From contig JAVCCX010000398.1 of the NCBI GenBank assembly GCA_030765245.1, positions 1 to 17,505 on the forward strand: a stretch of 17,505 bases of DNA. Reading direction: 5' to 3'. Position numbers and translations under genes: made by a program. The notes beneath the pieces are model-generated. The model worked only from the letters and a program-made list of their open reading frames with translations. It ran no database searches and was not told where the DNA came from. Shown piece after piece: positions 1 through 7,866 of the stretch; position 1 is the first letter of the stretch, and each line of letters starts with the position of its first letter. This stretch comes from Candidatus Zophobacter franzmannii (GTDB lineage Bacteria > Cloacimonadota > Cloacimonadia > Cloacimonadales > JAFGVF01).

Positions 1-105
1 AAAGCTGGAGATAAAATACCAGCTGATGGCCGTATCGTTGAATCAAAAGATTTTAAAATAAATGAAGCAAGTCTTACAGGAGAATCAGAAGCAGTTGAAA
101 ATGAT
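1..105 (+). other. Fragment of a P-type cation ATPase actuator domain
   Basis: Codons 2-11 read AGDKIPADGR and codons 21-33 read NEASLTGESEAVE. This is the conserved actuator-domain block of P2-type (Ca2+-like) ATPases: the GDxxPAD motif followed at the correct distance by the TGES dephosphorylation loop. The match ends near codon 34-36, and the frame then runs into barrel sequence with no stop. No phosphorylation motif (DKTGT) or transmembrane part lies in the window. It may be an assembly join at a contig edge or a real recombination scar. Confidence 0.85.
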
Positions 106-1821
106 GGTAAAAACGGGCTTAACTTTACAAACGGTGAAAAGCTATTCCTCGACTTTGCTTTTAACCCAACAAGCCGAATCTCAGGTAATTTCACATTAAA
201 TGTCCTAGGTAATATAGTTGACCTTCCAATGGATCAATACTATGGTAAGCGTGGAGAATCTTATGTTTCAGTTGCAACTGAAGAAAATGAGCAAGGGATA
301 GATGTTCTCTCATCCAAAGATATTACAGATAATGAACGAGTAGAAATTTACAGCTTTGAAGCAAAATATAAAGCTGATCTGTTCGATTTCACAGCCTTTT
401 ATCATGTGCCTCGCTTCCATTGGGGTTATGAAGGTGACTTCTATGGTCTTATGAAAGAGGCCACTGATATGGGAGGTATGGATATCTGGAATGCCAAAGC
501 ACCTTATGGTATCGAATTTACCGGCAAAAAAGGATTGAAAGGTCTTACCGTTATTACCGGACCTGAAGTTTACTGGGGAGCAAAACCTAAAGCAATGGTG
601 AAGTACGACTTTGATTTCCTAGGCTCTGAATGGACATTTATTCACTCTGAAGACTTCTCACAAGCAGATGCATCTGCTACAGCAACCGAAGCAACAGAGA
701 AAGCTACCAGACAAACAGCTCTCTCGTTTGAAACAGATTTCGGAGCAGGTGTTACACTACAGGTCGGATACCTTATCTCCGGTACAGAAAAAATTGATGA
801 AGAATACTCCTACATGGATGGAAATGAAATCTATAAGGATGAGATAGAATTTAAAGATACTCAGGGAACAAAAGCGAGGCTGTCATTCAGTTTGGGTGCT
901 GCTCTGATAGACTTTTCAGCTAATTACTCCGGTCTTGTTGCTGATGGTGGGGATGCTTTAGTTGAAAGAGAATCCACGATGCCATACTCAAGCTTAGGTA
1001 ATAAAATCGTTTATGAAGCAGGAATGCTACTTCCCTTTGGAAATGTCTGGTTGCTTCCTCGTGCTATGTACAGGACAAATCTACTAGAAGCTATGGAAGT
1101 TACTGATGCCTCTATGGATGGTACAACTTTCTATACGGGAACAACTCCAAGAAACAGAGATAGTGACCCATTTGCAGTCCTGGGAAATAGAGAGACATTA
1201 TCAGGTGAGTTATTCCTGACTTATGACCCTACTCCAGGTAGTTATTTCTATGCTTGGAATAGGGATGATAAAGAAGATGCAAACTTAGCATTTACAATAG
1301 GTGGCAACTATACTGAATACAAAGCAGACACTGATGCCCACCTCTTCTATTATCAAGAGGGAGAAACAAACGCTCCGTTTGGAAGTGGTTTACTGTCAGT
1401 TGAAGAATGGCTTGCTAAGGGAATCTTTATTATGAATCCAATTCCAAACTTCAAGAGTATAATTACTCTTGAAGCCGGACAACAGCAGTCTACCGGTAAT
1501 CCTGATGGTGAGGTAACAGAATTCTATTCTATTGCTACAAAGTTCATAATCAACAAGAAACACTATATCGAAGCCTATGCCAAGAAAGATGCCTGGGGAC
1601 CTTATGACTGGTATCGACAGTTCAATATTACATATCCTTACCAGTATAAACTGGATTACTCACTGCTTATTGATAACCTTTTCGATATAGAGAAATCAAG
1701 TCGAATTGGTATCAAAGCACTCTTCAGAAATTTAGATGAAAAATCCCCAATCAACGAAGGTGATGGAATTGATAATGATTATGAATTCCAGACCGGAATT
1801 TACTACAGGATAGAGTTTTAA
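1..1821 (+). CDS. Outer-membrane beta-barrel protein, 5'-partial, with a P-type ATPase fragment fused in frame at its N-terminus
   Basis: The frame is open from base 1 to the TAA at 1819-1821. From about codon 38 onward the protein looks like a large outer-membrane barrel: alternating polar/hydrophobic strands rich in Tyr, Phe and Trp, acidic loops, and a C-terminal Phe (ending YYRIEF), the usual barrel end. No signal peptide is present because the true N-terminus is missing; the first ~35 codons belong to a different protein family (separate entry). The first internal ATG is at 229, but the barrel sequence is already readable upstream of it. It sits 11 bases before a lipoprotein gene and a GH16 glucanase, so a role in glycan uptake or enzyme display is likely but inferred. 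It is not SusC/TonB-dependent by any motif I can see. Barrel nature is fairly sure; substrate is unknown. Confidence 0.75.
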   Translation, partial: KAGDKIPADGRIVESKDFKINEASLTGESEAVENDGKNGLNFTNGEKLFLDFAFNPTSRISGNFTLNVLGNIVDLPMDQYYGKRGESYVSVATEENEQGIDVLSSKDITDNERVEIYSFEAKYKADLFDFTAFYHVPRFHWGYEGDFYGLMKEATDMGGMDIWNAKAPYGIEFTGKKGLKGLTVITGPEVYWGAKPKAMVKYDFDFLGSEWTFIHSEDFSQADASATATEATEKATRQTALSFETDFGAGVTLQVGYLISGTEKIDEEYSYMDGNEIYKDEIEFKDTQGTKARLSFSLGAALIDFSANYSGLVADGGDALVERESTMPYSSLGNKIVYEAGMLLPFGNVWLLPRAMYRTNLLEAMEVTDASMDGTTFYTGTTPRNRDSDPFAVLGNRETLSGELFLTYDPTPGSYFYAWNRDDKEDANLAFTIGGNYTEYKADTDAHLFYYQEGETNAPFGSGLLSVEEWLAKGIFIMNPIPNFKSIITLEAGQQQSTGNPDGEVTEFYSIATKFIINKKHYIEAYAKKDAWGPYDWYRQFNITYPYQYKLDYSLLIDNLFDIEKSSRIGIKALFRNLDEKSPINEGDGIDNDYEFQTGIYYRIEF

Positions 1822-1832
1822 GGGAGGTTAAA

Positions 1833-2456
1833 ATGAAAATAAATAGATTACTTATAGTATTATCAGTTATTGTTGTTACACTTATTTCCGGTTGTGATGT
1901 TAAGAACGGGATTACCTCCACGACTTTAGAATTGCCTACAGGATCTACACTGGATCTTTATTCCGTTAATGAAGGAGTCCATCCGAATACAGATATCTTG
2001 GATAACCCCGACAATCCATTTGCAGGTGCAAGTCTTAACATGGAGAATGTATGGGATTTTAATGATGAAAGCCCCTCTGCTATCTCTCGATTCTACCTTT
2101 GGGGTACCATGTTAGCTAAAATTCCTACAGGAGAGTATCAATATCTCATAGCAAAATCACTGCATGAGATTTATACTGAAAGTGGAAGTGTGAACGCCAA
2201 AGAACAGGCAAAGAAAGCTTATCGTGCTGTTTTAGACCATTTTTACGATTCAGTAACCTGGTGGAATGCTCCGTGGATTGTTGAAGATACTTATTATGCT
2301 GTCATTCTTCGTGATCTCGTTGGTGAAGCTATGTATAATCCCTCTGAGATGAATCTGATGCCTTTGTATTCTGATCCTGTTCTTGCCTTAGCCGACTTGA
2401 GTGAATGGGGATATGTCTATGACTTTGAAGCAAAAAAAATAACGAAATGGCAATAG
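1833..2456 (+). CDS. Small predicted lipoprotein of unknown function
   Basis: A 207-residue protein that I do not recognise. Residues 1-20 are a lipoprotein signal: basic start, hydrophobic core, then the lipobox LISGC with the acylated Cys at position 21, followed by Asp-Val. The mature part looks mostly helical from about residue 85 onward, with a Trp-rich stretch (VTWWNAPW) near residue 140. The start is supported by GGGAGG at 1822-1827, six bases from the ATG. It lies 11 bases after the barrel gene and 9 before the GH16 gene, so the three are very probably one operon. A surface partner of the barrel is a reasonable inference, but it lacks visible SusD/TPR signatures. Its TAG stop is in the same frame as the next gene, only three sense codons before that ATG. 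An A8 run lies close to the C-terminus, so the exact end could be affected by an indel. Confidence 0.8.
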   Translation: MKINRLLIVLSVIVVTLISGCDVKNGITSTTLELPTGSTLDLYSVNEGVHPNTDILDNPDNPFAGASLNMENVWDFNDESPSAISRFYLWGTMLAKIPTGEYQYLIAKSLHEIYTESGSVNAKEQAKKAYRAVLDHFYDSVTWWNAPWIVEDTYYAVILRDLVGEAMYNPSEMNLMPLYSDPVLALADLSEWGYVYDFEAKKITKWQ

Positions 2457-2465
2457 GAAAATTTA

Positions 2466-4250
2466 ATGAATAAACTGATAACAACTATCATTGCTTTCGT
2501 ACTTATCTTAGGATTATCTGCGGAGATAGGTGATGTACTCTGGGAAGAGAACTTTGATAACCTTGATAATTGGATAATTGAAACCGGCAACGGTTCCTGG
2601 GGTTGGGGAAATGCAGAACTCGAGTATTACTCTGCTGATAATGTAGATATTGCTGAGATACCGGGTGAAGAAGGTAATAATGGACTTAGAATTACTGCCC
2701 GTAATGAAGCGGGTCCCAATATCGTAGACCAATGGGGTAACCCATTGAACTATACATCCGGTAGACTTAATACAAAATCAAAGATCTCAATCCAGTATGG
2801 CGTGATTGAAGCAAGAGTATTAATCCCTGAGCTAAATCTTGGCGGATGGCCCGCAGTTTGGCTTCTCGGAACAAGTAACCTAGGTTGGCCTTCCTGTGGT
2901 GAAATAGATATGATGGAGATGGGAGCTAAACAGTCTTTCCGCAATCTCCATGACACCCATAATGGTGGGAATAGTCAGGATAACTCAACTGTTAATCAAT
3001 CAGTTGCTGCAAATGCTTTATTCTACTCAGAAAATTCCATTACACCTGAAAATCCCAGTGGTGCTGCAAGTACTTCATATGATCCAAATGATGTGAACTG
3101 CCGCCCATATTATAGCTACAACCCTTCATTAACAGGTAGATTCATAACTTATAGAGCTTATTGGGATGATACAAGTCTTCGATTCACTGTCATAGACAAT
3201 GATGTTGAATATGACTTGTATGAACAGGAACTATTATTTGATGAATCCTCAACCGAGTTTCAGGATCCATTCTATCTGGTAACGGACCTTGCCATAGGTG
3301 GTTTATTCACAGATGCTTTCGGGCTTGATGGTTCCGGAGCTCCGATATCCATGCCATTACCTGCTGAGATGTATGTAGATTATATTAAAGTTATGGAATG
3401 GAATGATATGGGCGAAGTACATGTTGGGCCACCTGAATTTCAGTATGAATCATTTGGGATATTCACTGACAACACTACTACTTACAATAATTTTGAAGTA
3501 GGAGTTGATGCCGAGATATATGTCTGGGAAGGCACATTGTCTGAAGGGAACATTGCTCCTTATGAAGGAGATAATGGTATAACCTGGACGACTACAGGAG
3601 CTGGGTGGTTTGGAGCTGGCATCATGTCATTGCAACCTACAAATCTCCTCAACTTCGGTGATGGTTATCTTAAATTCCATATCGATATTCCGGCACATAT
3701 TAGCTTTCAAATCGGAATTATCGATGCTTGGGGTAATCAATCGTATGTCAATTTCCCTGCCCATCAGACAACTTATGGACTAGTTCGAAACGGACAATGG
3801 GGACAGGCCTCTATTCCCGTAGATGATCTTCGGGGTGAGCTTATTGACCTGAGAATGCTTAGTTATGAATTTGTAATCCTTGAAGTGTCTGGAGCCCAAT
3901 GCGAGTTCGCTATTGATAACATTTATTGGGATGGTGGAACTGTTTCAAATGATGAAGAAACTGCTGAAATTAGCAACTTTGAATTGAATCAGAACTACCC
4001 TAACCCATTTAATCCTTCAACAACTATCTCATATAACCTTAATGAGAAAAGCTTTGTTGAGATAGAAATATACAATCTTAAGGGACAGAAAATAAACACA
4101 CTGCTTTCAGATAATAGAGCAAAGGGAAACCATTCTGTTGAATGGGATGGTAAAGACCAAAGTAAGCACCATGTTAGCTCTGGAGTGTATTTCTACAAGC
4201 TAAAGGTTAATGATCAATCAAGTATGAAGAAGATGATTCTACTTAAATAA
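2466..4250 (+). CDS. Secreted GH16 endo-beta-glucanase (laminarinase type) with C-terminal sorting domain
   Basis: This 594-residue enzyme should hydrolyse beta-1,3 (or mixed beta-1,3/1,4) glucan outside the cell. Residues 1-19 form a signal peptide (hydrophobic core ending GLSA). A GH16 catalytic jelly roll covers about 24-315. The catalytic signature GEIDMMEMG has nucleophile Glu146, Asp148 and acid/base Glu151; the ExDxxE spacing is the form common in laminarinases, and it is preceded by the usual GGWPAVWLLG strand. A second beta-sandwich module, about 325-490, is probably carbohydrate-binding. The last 85 residues (510-594) start with NYPNPFNP and end SSGVYFYKL...KKMILLK, the tail used for export and surface anchoring in FCB bacteria (type IX-like/FlgD-like). 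A weak AGGA ribosome site overlaps the preceding TAG. Fold and catalytic residues are secure; the exact substrate is inferred. Confidence 0.94.
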   Translation: MNKLITTIIAFVLILGLSAEIGDVLWEENFDNLDNWIIETGNGSWGWGNAELEYYSADNVDIAEIPGEEGNNGLRITARNEAGPNIVDQWGNPLNYTSGRLNTKSKISIQYGVIEARVLIPELNLGGWPAVWLLGTSNLGWPSCGEIDMMEMGAKQSFRNLHDTHNGGNSQDNSTVNQSVAANALFYSENSITPENPSGAASTSYDPNDVNCRPYYSYNPSLTGRFITYRAYWDDTSLRFTVIDNDVEYDLYEQELLFDESSTEFQDPFYLVTDLAIGGLFTDAFGLDGSGAPISMPLPAEMYVDYIKVMEWNDMGEVHVGPPEFQYESFGIFTDNTTTYNNFEVGVDAEIYVWEGTLSEGNIAPYEGDNGITWTTTGAGWFGAGIMSLQPTNLLNFGDGYLKFHIDIPAHISFQIGIIDAWGNQSYVNFPAHQTTYGLVRNGQWGQASIPVDDLRGELIDLRMLSYEFVILEVSGAQCEFAIDNIYWDGGTVSNDEETAEISNFELNQNYPNPFNPSTTISYNLNEKSFVEIEIYNLKGQKINTLLSDNRAKGNHSVEWDGKDQSKHHVSSGVYFYKLKVNDQSSMKKMILLK

Positions 4251-4257
4251 AACAATC

Positions 4258-4287
4258 AAGCCTGTTGAAAAATTAGCAGGCTTTTAA
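4258..4287 (+). terminator. Rho-independent terminator after the GH16 gene
   Basis: AAGCCTG (4258-4264) pairs perfectly with CAGGCTT (4277-4283) across a 12-base loop and is followed by a short T run. It lies seven bases after the GH16 stop and marks the end of the barrel-lipoprotein-GH16 operon. The stem word is the same as in the terminator at 5717. Confidence 0.75.
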
Positions 4288-4291
4288 CATT

Positions 4292-4308
4292 TGATATGTA
4301 TCATATCA
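4292..4308. promoter_or_regulatory. Perfect inverted repeat, candidate operator upstream of the carbohydrate-binding gene
   Basis: TGATATG (4292-4298), spacer TAT, then CATATCA (4302-4308). The symmetry is perfect over 7+7 bases and lies between the preceding terminator and the ATG at 4337. This is where a repressor or activator site for the downstream gene would sit. No regulator gene is in the window, and an AT-rich palindrome could be chance. Confidence 0.4.
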
Positions 4309-4336
4309 TAATTATTAAATTCCTGAGGAGGATGAA

Positions 4337-5710
4337 ATGAACAATAGAACTAGATTACTTATTATGTTTGCTGTTATCTTAATGATCACAACAACGGTTT
4401 TTGCGCAAAATGCACCTATTGATTTTGAAACAGGTGGTTATGGAATGAACTGGACCTGGGCAGTTTTTGAAAATGACACTAACCCACCATTGCAGATCAT
4501 AGATAATCCAGATGCAACAGGTATTAATACTTCTACAACTGTAGCACAATTCACCGCCTTGCAAGCAGGACAACCTTGGGCCGGAACAGAATCTTTACAC
4601 GGTGCTGATATCGGAACTTATACTATCGATGCTACTAATAGTACTATTAAAATATTGGTTTGGAAACCCGTAATAAGTGATGTCGGTATAAAACTTGTAA
4701 AACCTGATGGTTGGGCGCTTCCAGAAGTAAAGGTAGCAAATACTGTTACTAATGCCTGGGAAGAACTTGCTTTTGATTTCTCTGGCCAAATGGAAACAGG
4801 ATTTGATCAGATTGTGGTCTTCCCTGATTTTGACTTGGTTGGCAGAACTCAAGATAATGTTTGCTATTTTGACAACCTCACATTTTCAGAGCAAGGTGCT
4901 CCACCCGCAGGACCAGAGGCTCCTGCTCCAACACCTACATACAATGCAACTGATGTAATCTCCCTTTTTAGTAATGCCTACACAAATGTAACTGTAGATA
5001 CATGGTCTGCAGTTTGGGACGATGCAAATGTAAATGATGTTCAAGTTGAAGGCGATGATGTAAAGCTTTACACAAGTCTTGTAGTCGCAGGAATCGAATT
5101 CACTTCTTCAACAATCGATGTTAGCGGAATGAATTATTTCCACATGGATTTCTGGACTCCGGATCCTACAGCTGCTCCTGCAATTTTCAAGATCAAATTA
5201 GTAGATTTTGGTGCTGATGGGGTATGGGGAAATGATGATGTTGAACAAGAGCTGGAATTTGATGCAAGCACTCTTTCTACAGAAAGCTGGGTTAGTTTTG
5301 ATATCCCGCTTACAGATTTTACCGGATTAACCACTACAAACCATATTGCTCAATTGATTATCTCTGGTGATCCAAACACTGTCTATATTGATAATGTATA
5401 TTTCTTAAATGGTGCAGTAAGCATTCATGAAGAGATTAACATGCCAACCGGCTTGTTGAGTAATAACTATCCAAACCCATTTAACCCTGTTACAAATATC
5501 AGCTTCTCTATTTCGGAACCCGGCCAAGTACGCTTAGATGTTTATAATGTAAAAGGGCAATTGGTTGATACGCTTATTGATAGCCATAAAACTGGTAACA
5601 CCTACAACGTATCATGGAACGCAGATACAGTAACATCAGGAGTCTATTTTTACCGATTATCTTTAAATAATAAAGTTATCGACACTAAAAAAATGACCCT
5701 GCTTAAATAA
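4337..5710 (+). CDS. Secreted protein with two carbohydrate-binding-like beta-sandwich modules and C-terminal sorting domain
   Basis: A 457-residue protein with no catalytic motif. Residues 1-23 are a signal peptide (core LLIMFAVILMI, cleavage after VFA). Module 1 spans about 24-187. A proline/alanine linker follows (about 188-202, APPAGPEAPAPTPT). Module 2 spans about 203-360 and resembles the beta-sandwich domains attached to laminarinases and other glycan-locus proteins in Bacteroidetes (blocks such as VISLFSNAYTNVTVDTW and IEFTSSTIDVSGMNYFHMD). The sorting tail starts with NYPNPFNP at 377-384 and ends at Lys457. The ribosome site GAGGAGG (4325-4331) fixes the start. It probably binds the polymer cut by the neighbouring GH16 enzyme, either on the surface or released. 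The gene has its own promoter region, between a terminator upstream and a strong one downstream. Module type is by resemblance; the ligand is inferred. Confidence 0.85.
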   Translation: MNNRTRLLIMFAVILMITTTVFAQNAPIDFETGGYGMNWTWAVFENDTNPPLQIIDNPDATGINTSTTVAQFTALQAGQPWAGTESLHGADIGTYTIDATNSTIKILVWKPVISDVGIKLVKPDGWALPEVKVANTVTNAWEELAFDFSGQMETGFDQIVVFPDFDLVGRTQDNVCYFDNLTFSEQGAPPAGPEAPAPTPTYNATDVISLFSNAYTNVTVDTWSAVWDDANVNDVQVEGDDVKLYTSLVVAGIEFTSSTIDVSGMNYFHMDFWTPDPTAAPAIFKIKLVDFGADGVWGNDDVEQELEFDASTLSTESWVSFDIPLTDFTGLTTTNHIAQLIISGDPNTVYIDNVYFLNGAVSIHEEINMPTGLLSNNYPNPFNPVTNISFSISEPGQVRLDVYNVKGQLVDTLIDSHKTGNTYNVSWNADTVTSGVYFYRLSLNNKVIDTKKMTLLK

Positions 5711-5716
5711 GAAATT

Positions 5717-5747
5717 AAGCCTGCTGAGAAATCAGCAGGCTTTTTTT
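5717..5747 (+). terminator. Strong rho-independent terminator
   Basis: AAGCCTGCTGA (5717-5727), GAAA tetraloop (5728-5731) and TCAGCAGGCTT (5732-5742) make a perfect 11-bp stem, followed by seven Ts (5741-5747). It ends the carbohydrate-binding gene and lies between two convergent genes. On the minus strand it lacks a good T-run, so it is mainly a plus-strand terminator. Confidence 0.92.
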
Positions 5748-5767
5748 ATTGATTGTCAAATCTGTTT

Positions 5768-7171
5768 TTATTTCTTCCTAAGCATGTACTCTTTCTTCTG
5801 AAGATAATCATAGCGTAGATTTTTACCAGGCTGAAAATTGAAAGCCATTATTGAATCATGACCCTCTTTCATGGATGCGTAGTCTGCAAAATCAAGTGTT
5901 CTAATAACAGCAGCAAAGACTCTGATTGCACCAGAATGGTCAGCAAGAACAAATCTATTGCCAAGATTTTTCTTTAGAAGTTCAATAAAACTAAAAGCAA
6001 TTCTCCAATCTGATTCCAGCAATGTTTCACCTTCTGGGAAATGGAAGAACCTATTCTTGAAGTATTTCTTTACTTTAGATTTTAACTCCTCTGGTGTTCC
6101 CCCCCATTCGTCTTTATAAATCTCAATTGTCTTTGCAAAGATATCTTTTTTAAACTTATGAGTTAATGATCCATATTTTTGGGAGTTTAATCCATATAGT
6201 GGATTGAAGGACAGGTTGGTATATCCAGCTTCCTGTAGAAAATATCTGGCTGTCTGCTCTGTGTTTTCTGATTCACTACCATATACTGGAATCGGCTTAT
6301 CCTTACTCCATGACCACAAGGAGAAATTATGTTTCTCAAGACAATCAACTACTACTTTGAAATCCTTGCCAAGTTCTTTTGCAGTGTTGATTCCGTCTTC
6401 ATGAAGATAGTTGCCTTCTGAACCAGGAATACGCCTGTTATTCGCCCAACTATCCCAATACCCAGAACCTACAAACACAGGATTACTTCCACCTGACTCA
6501 TGATTAGAACGTCCATGTCTAACAAGAATTACTTGAGTTTGATTTATAGGTACATAGGCTTGAGGGTAGAGTGGTAGTGCTTTACCATTAGGTAACCAGA
6601 TGAGACCCTCCTGCATTGTTAAACCACTGCCATCATCCAGAAGTCGCCCTGTTTTTCTTCGTTTATCTTTCTCATCAGTTGCCATATCATCAGCAAGAAC
6701 CAGTTTCGTTCTGTATCTTGTCATGTTTGAACCTATATGGGGAATGTTTTGAGGACAGAGTCCATTAGTGAACCTTCTCAGGGTGAACACATTCATCATC
6801 AGCCGTTTGAAACTATCATTCTTTATCAAACCATTCCAGGCAAGGAAGAACAGGTGGGGATTACCACCCGAGAAGTAATTGTTTATAAACTCATATTTCC
6901 TCTTTATATAGTTACTTGGCGTAAAGTTTTTATCCATTGAGAGTATGAAGAAATAGATTCTTTTACCAAGATACTTTAGATTCTTTATTAAATCTGGAGT
7001 TACACTATTTTCTGTTAATCCGGATTTTCCTTCGTATACCATATTGAGAAACTTTATATCATTTGTAACAGATTCCATAGTATAGCAAATATGGAACTCA
7101 CGATGTTCACGTTTTGATATTTCAATGTTTACTAATTCTTTCGATTCTATCGTTCCATTTTCCTTTTTCAT
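5768..7171 (-). CDS. Histidine-phosphatase (phosphoglycerate-mutase-like) protein with a long N-terminal extension
   Basis: 467 residues from the ATG at 7171; that start has GGAGG six bases upstream, whereas the TTG at 7177 touches the ribosome site. Residues 1 to about 208 match nothing I know. From about 209 there is a histidine phosphatase domain: VILVRHGRSNHES carries the catalytic RHG (His219), FPEGETLLESDW (about 378-389) matches the family acidic loop, and LADHSGAIRVF carries the second His (His412). The segment equivalent to the usual SxLxRAxQTA reads SESENTEQTA, so the phosphate-pocket Arg appears to be Asn (about 303). This leaves the activity uncertain: it could be a sugar-phosphate or phosphoprotein phosphatase, or a reduced-activity relative. 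No signal peptide, so probably cytoplasmic. It is transcribed alone, convergent to the carbohydrate-binding gene. Confidence 0.82.
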   Translation of the reverse strand: MKKENGTIESKELVNIEISKREHREFHICYTMESVTNDIKFLNMVYEGKSGLTENSVTPDLIKNLKYLGKRIYFFILSMDKNFTPSNYIKRKYEFINNYFSGGNPHLFFLAWNGLIKNDSFKRLMMNVFTLRRFTNGLCPQNIPHIGSNMTRYRTKLVLADDMATDEKDKRRKTGRLLDDGSGLTMQEGLIWLPNGKALPLYPQAYVPINQTQVILVRHGRSNHESGGSNPVFVGSGYWDSWANNRRIPGSEGNYLHEDGINTAKELGKDFKVVVDCLEKHNFSLWSWSKDKPIPVYGSESENTEQTARYFLQEAGYTNLSFNPLYGLNSQKYGSLTHKFKKDIFAKTIEIYKDEWGGTPEELKSKVKKYFKNRFFHFPEGETLLESDWRIAFSFIELLKKNLGNRFVLADHSGAIRVFAAVIRTLDFADYASMKEGHDSIMAFNFQPGKNLRYDYLQKKEYMLRKK

Positions 7172-7201
7172 TGACAACCTCCAATCATTAAGCCTAAGTA
7201 T

Positions 7202-7229
7202 ATATTAGTTTACGGCAGTATTTTGGCAA
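7202..7229 (-). promoter_or_regulatory. Possible promoter for the histidine-phosphatase gene
   Basis: Read on the minus strand, TTGCCA (7229-7224) and TAATAT (7207-7202) are separated by 16 bases, with an A/T-rich tract just upstream (T7 in minus-strand reading). The site lies about 30 bases before the gene start. The spacing suits a sigma-70-like promoter, but FCB promoters often deviate from this consensus. Confidence 0.3.
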
Positions 7230-7727
7230 TAAAAAAAGAAGGTTTTTTAAAGACATTTACAGGTATCCTTCTGAGAAATAATTCTCCTGTATATTCTGAT
7301 ATCAAGTTTTTTACTCATTGAATAACTATGATATCTTTTGAATTATTTCTAACGCAATTATTAATCTCGGAGTTTCTAATTCGAATACGGACATAACATA
7401 TTTGAGGAGCCTAAAAATTGTAACTTCCAATTCTCAGTTGAGTAGGTAATTGTTAGTCCTTTAAGAACCGGAACCATGTTCGATTCAATATCTGACGCCC
7501 CTTCTTAAGTGGAAGCAATGGAATAGTTATTTCACATCCATTTTTAGACAACTTATTGTAGTCATCCAATTTATTTCAGTTACTACCGCTGCAATGGTAT
7601 TCCCACGCTGTTACCTCTGAGTTGAAAATTGATACAAACTACTCTATCAAACCTGTGTGTCCTAATATGTGTCCAGTAGTTAATCTGATTGATGAACATT
7701 AAGTGGCGTAAGTTATTGATAATTAAA
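7230..7727. other. Non-coding interval, nothing convincing
   Basis: About 500 bases between the histidine-phosphatase promoter region and the tRNA. I see only a weak 5-bp hairpin (GAGAA-ATAA-TTCTC near 7274) and no open frame with a ribosome site and protein-like composition. The only open frame in its right part runs through the tRNA and is not a gene. Confidence 0.5.
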
Positions 7728-7803
7728 TGGAGCGGGTTACGGGAATCGAACCCGCGACAACCAGCTTGGGAAGCTGGTGCTCTACCAGCTGAGCTAAACC
7801 CGC
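7728..7803 (-). tRNA. tRNA-Gly (anticodon CCC), CCA encoded
   Basis: On the minus strand the cloverleaf is complete. The acceptor is GCGGGTT/AACCCGC, the D stem GCTC/GAGC with GG in the loop, and the anticodon stem CCAGC/GCTGG with loop TTCCCAA (anticodon CCC). The T arm is GCGGG-TTCGATT-CCCGT with one G-U pair. Discriminator T (7731) is followed by an encoded CCA at 7730-7728. CCC reads the GGG glycine codon. Confidence 0.96.
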
Positions 7804-7866
7804 TCACAAGTATTTATTTCTGCATTAATCATACGGATGTCAAGTCAATATTTGAGTAAGTGTATC

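Noticed and set aside
2436..2470. Lipoprotein-GH16 fusion by TAG read-through
   Set aside because: The GH16 has its own signal peptide directly after its ATG, so a fused protein would carry an internal signal sequence.
7583..7807. Minus-strand open frame of 74 codons
   Set aside because: It runs straight through the tRNA-Gly gene; the protein-like start is just tRNA sequence translated.
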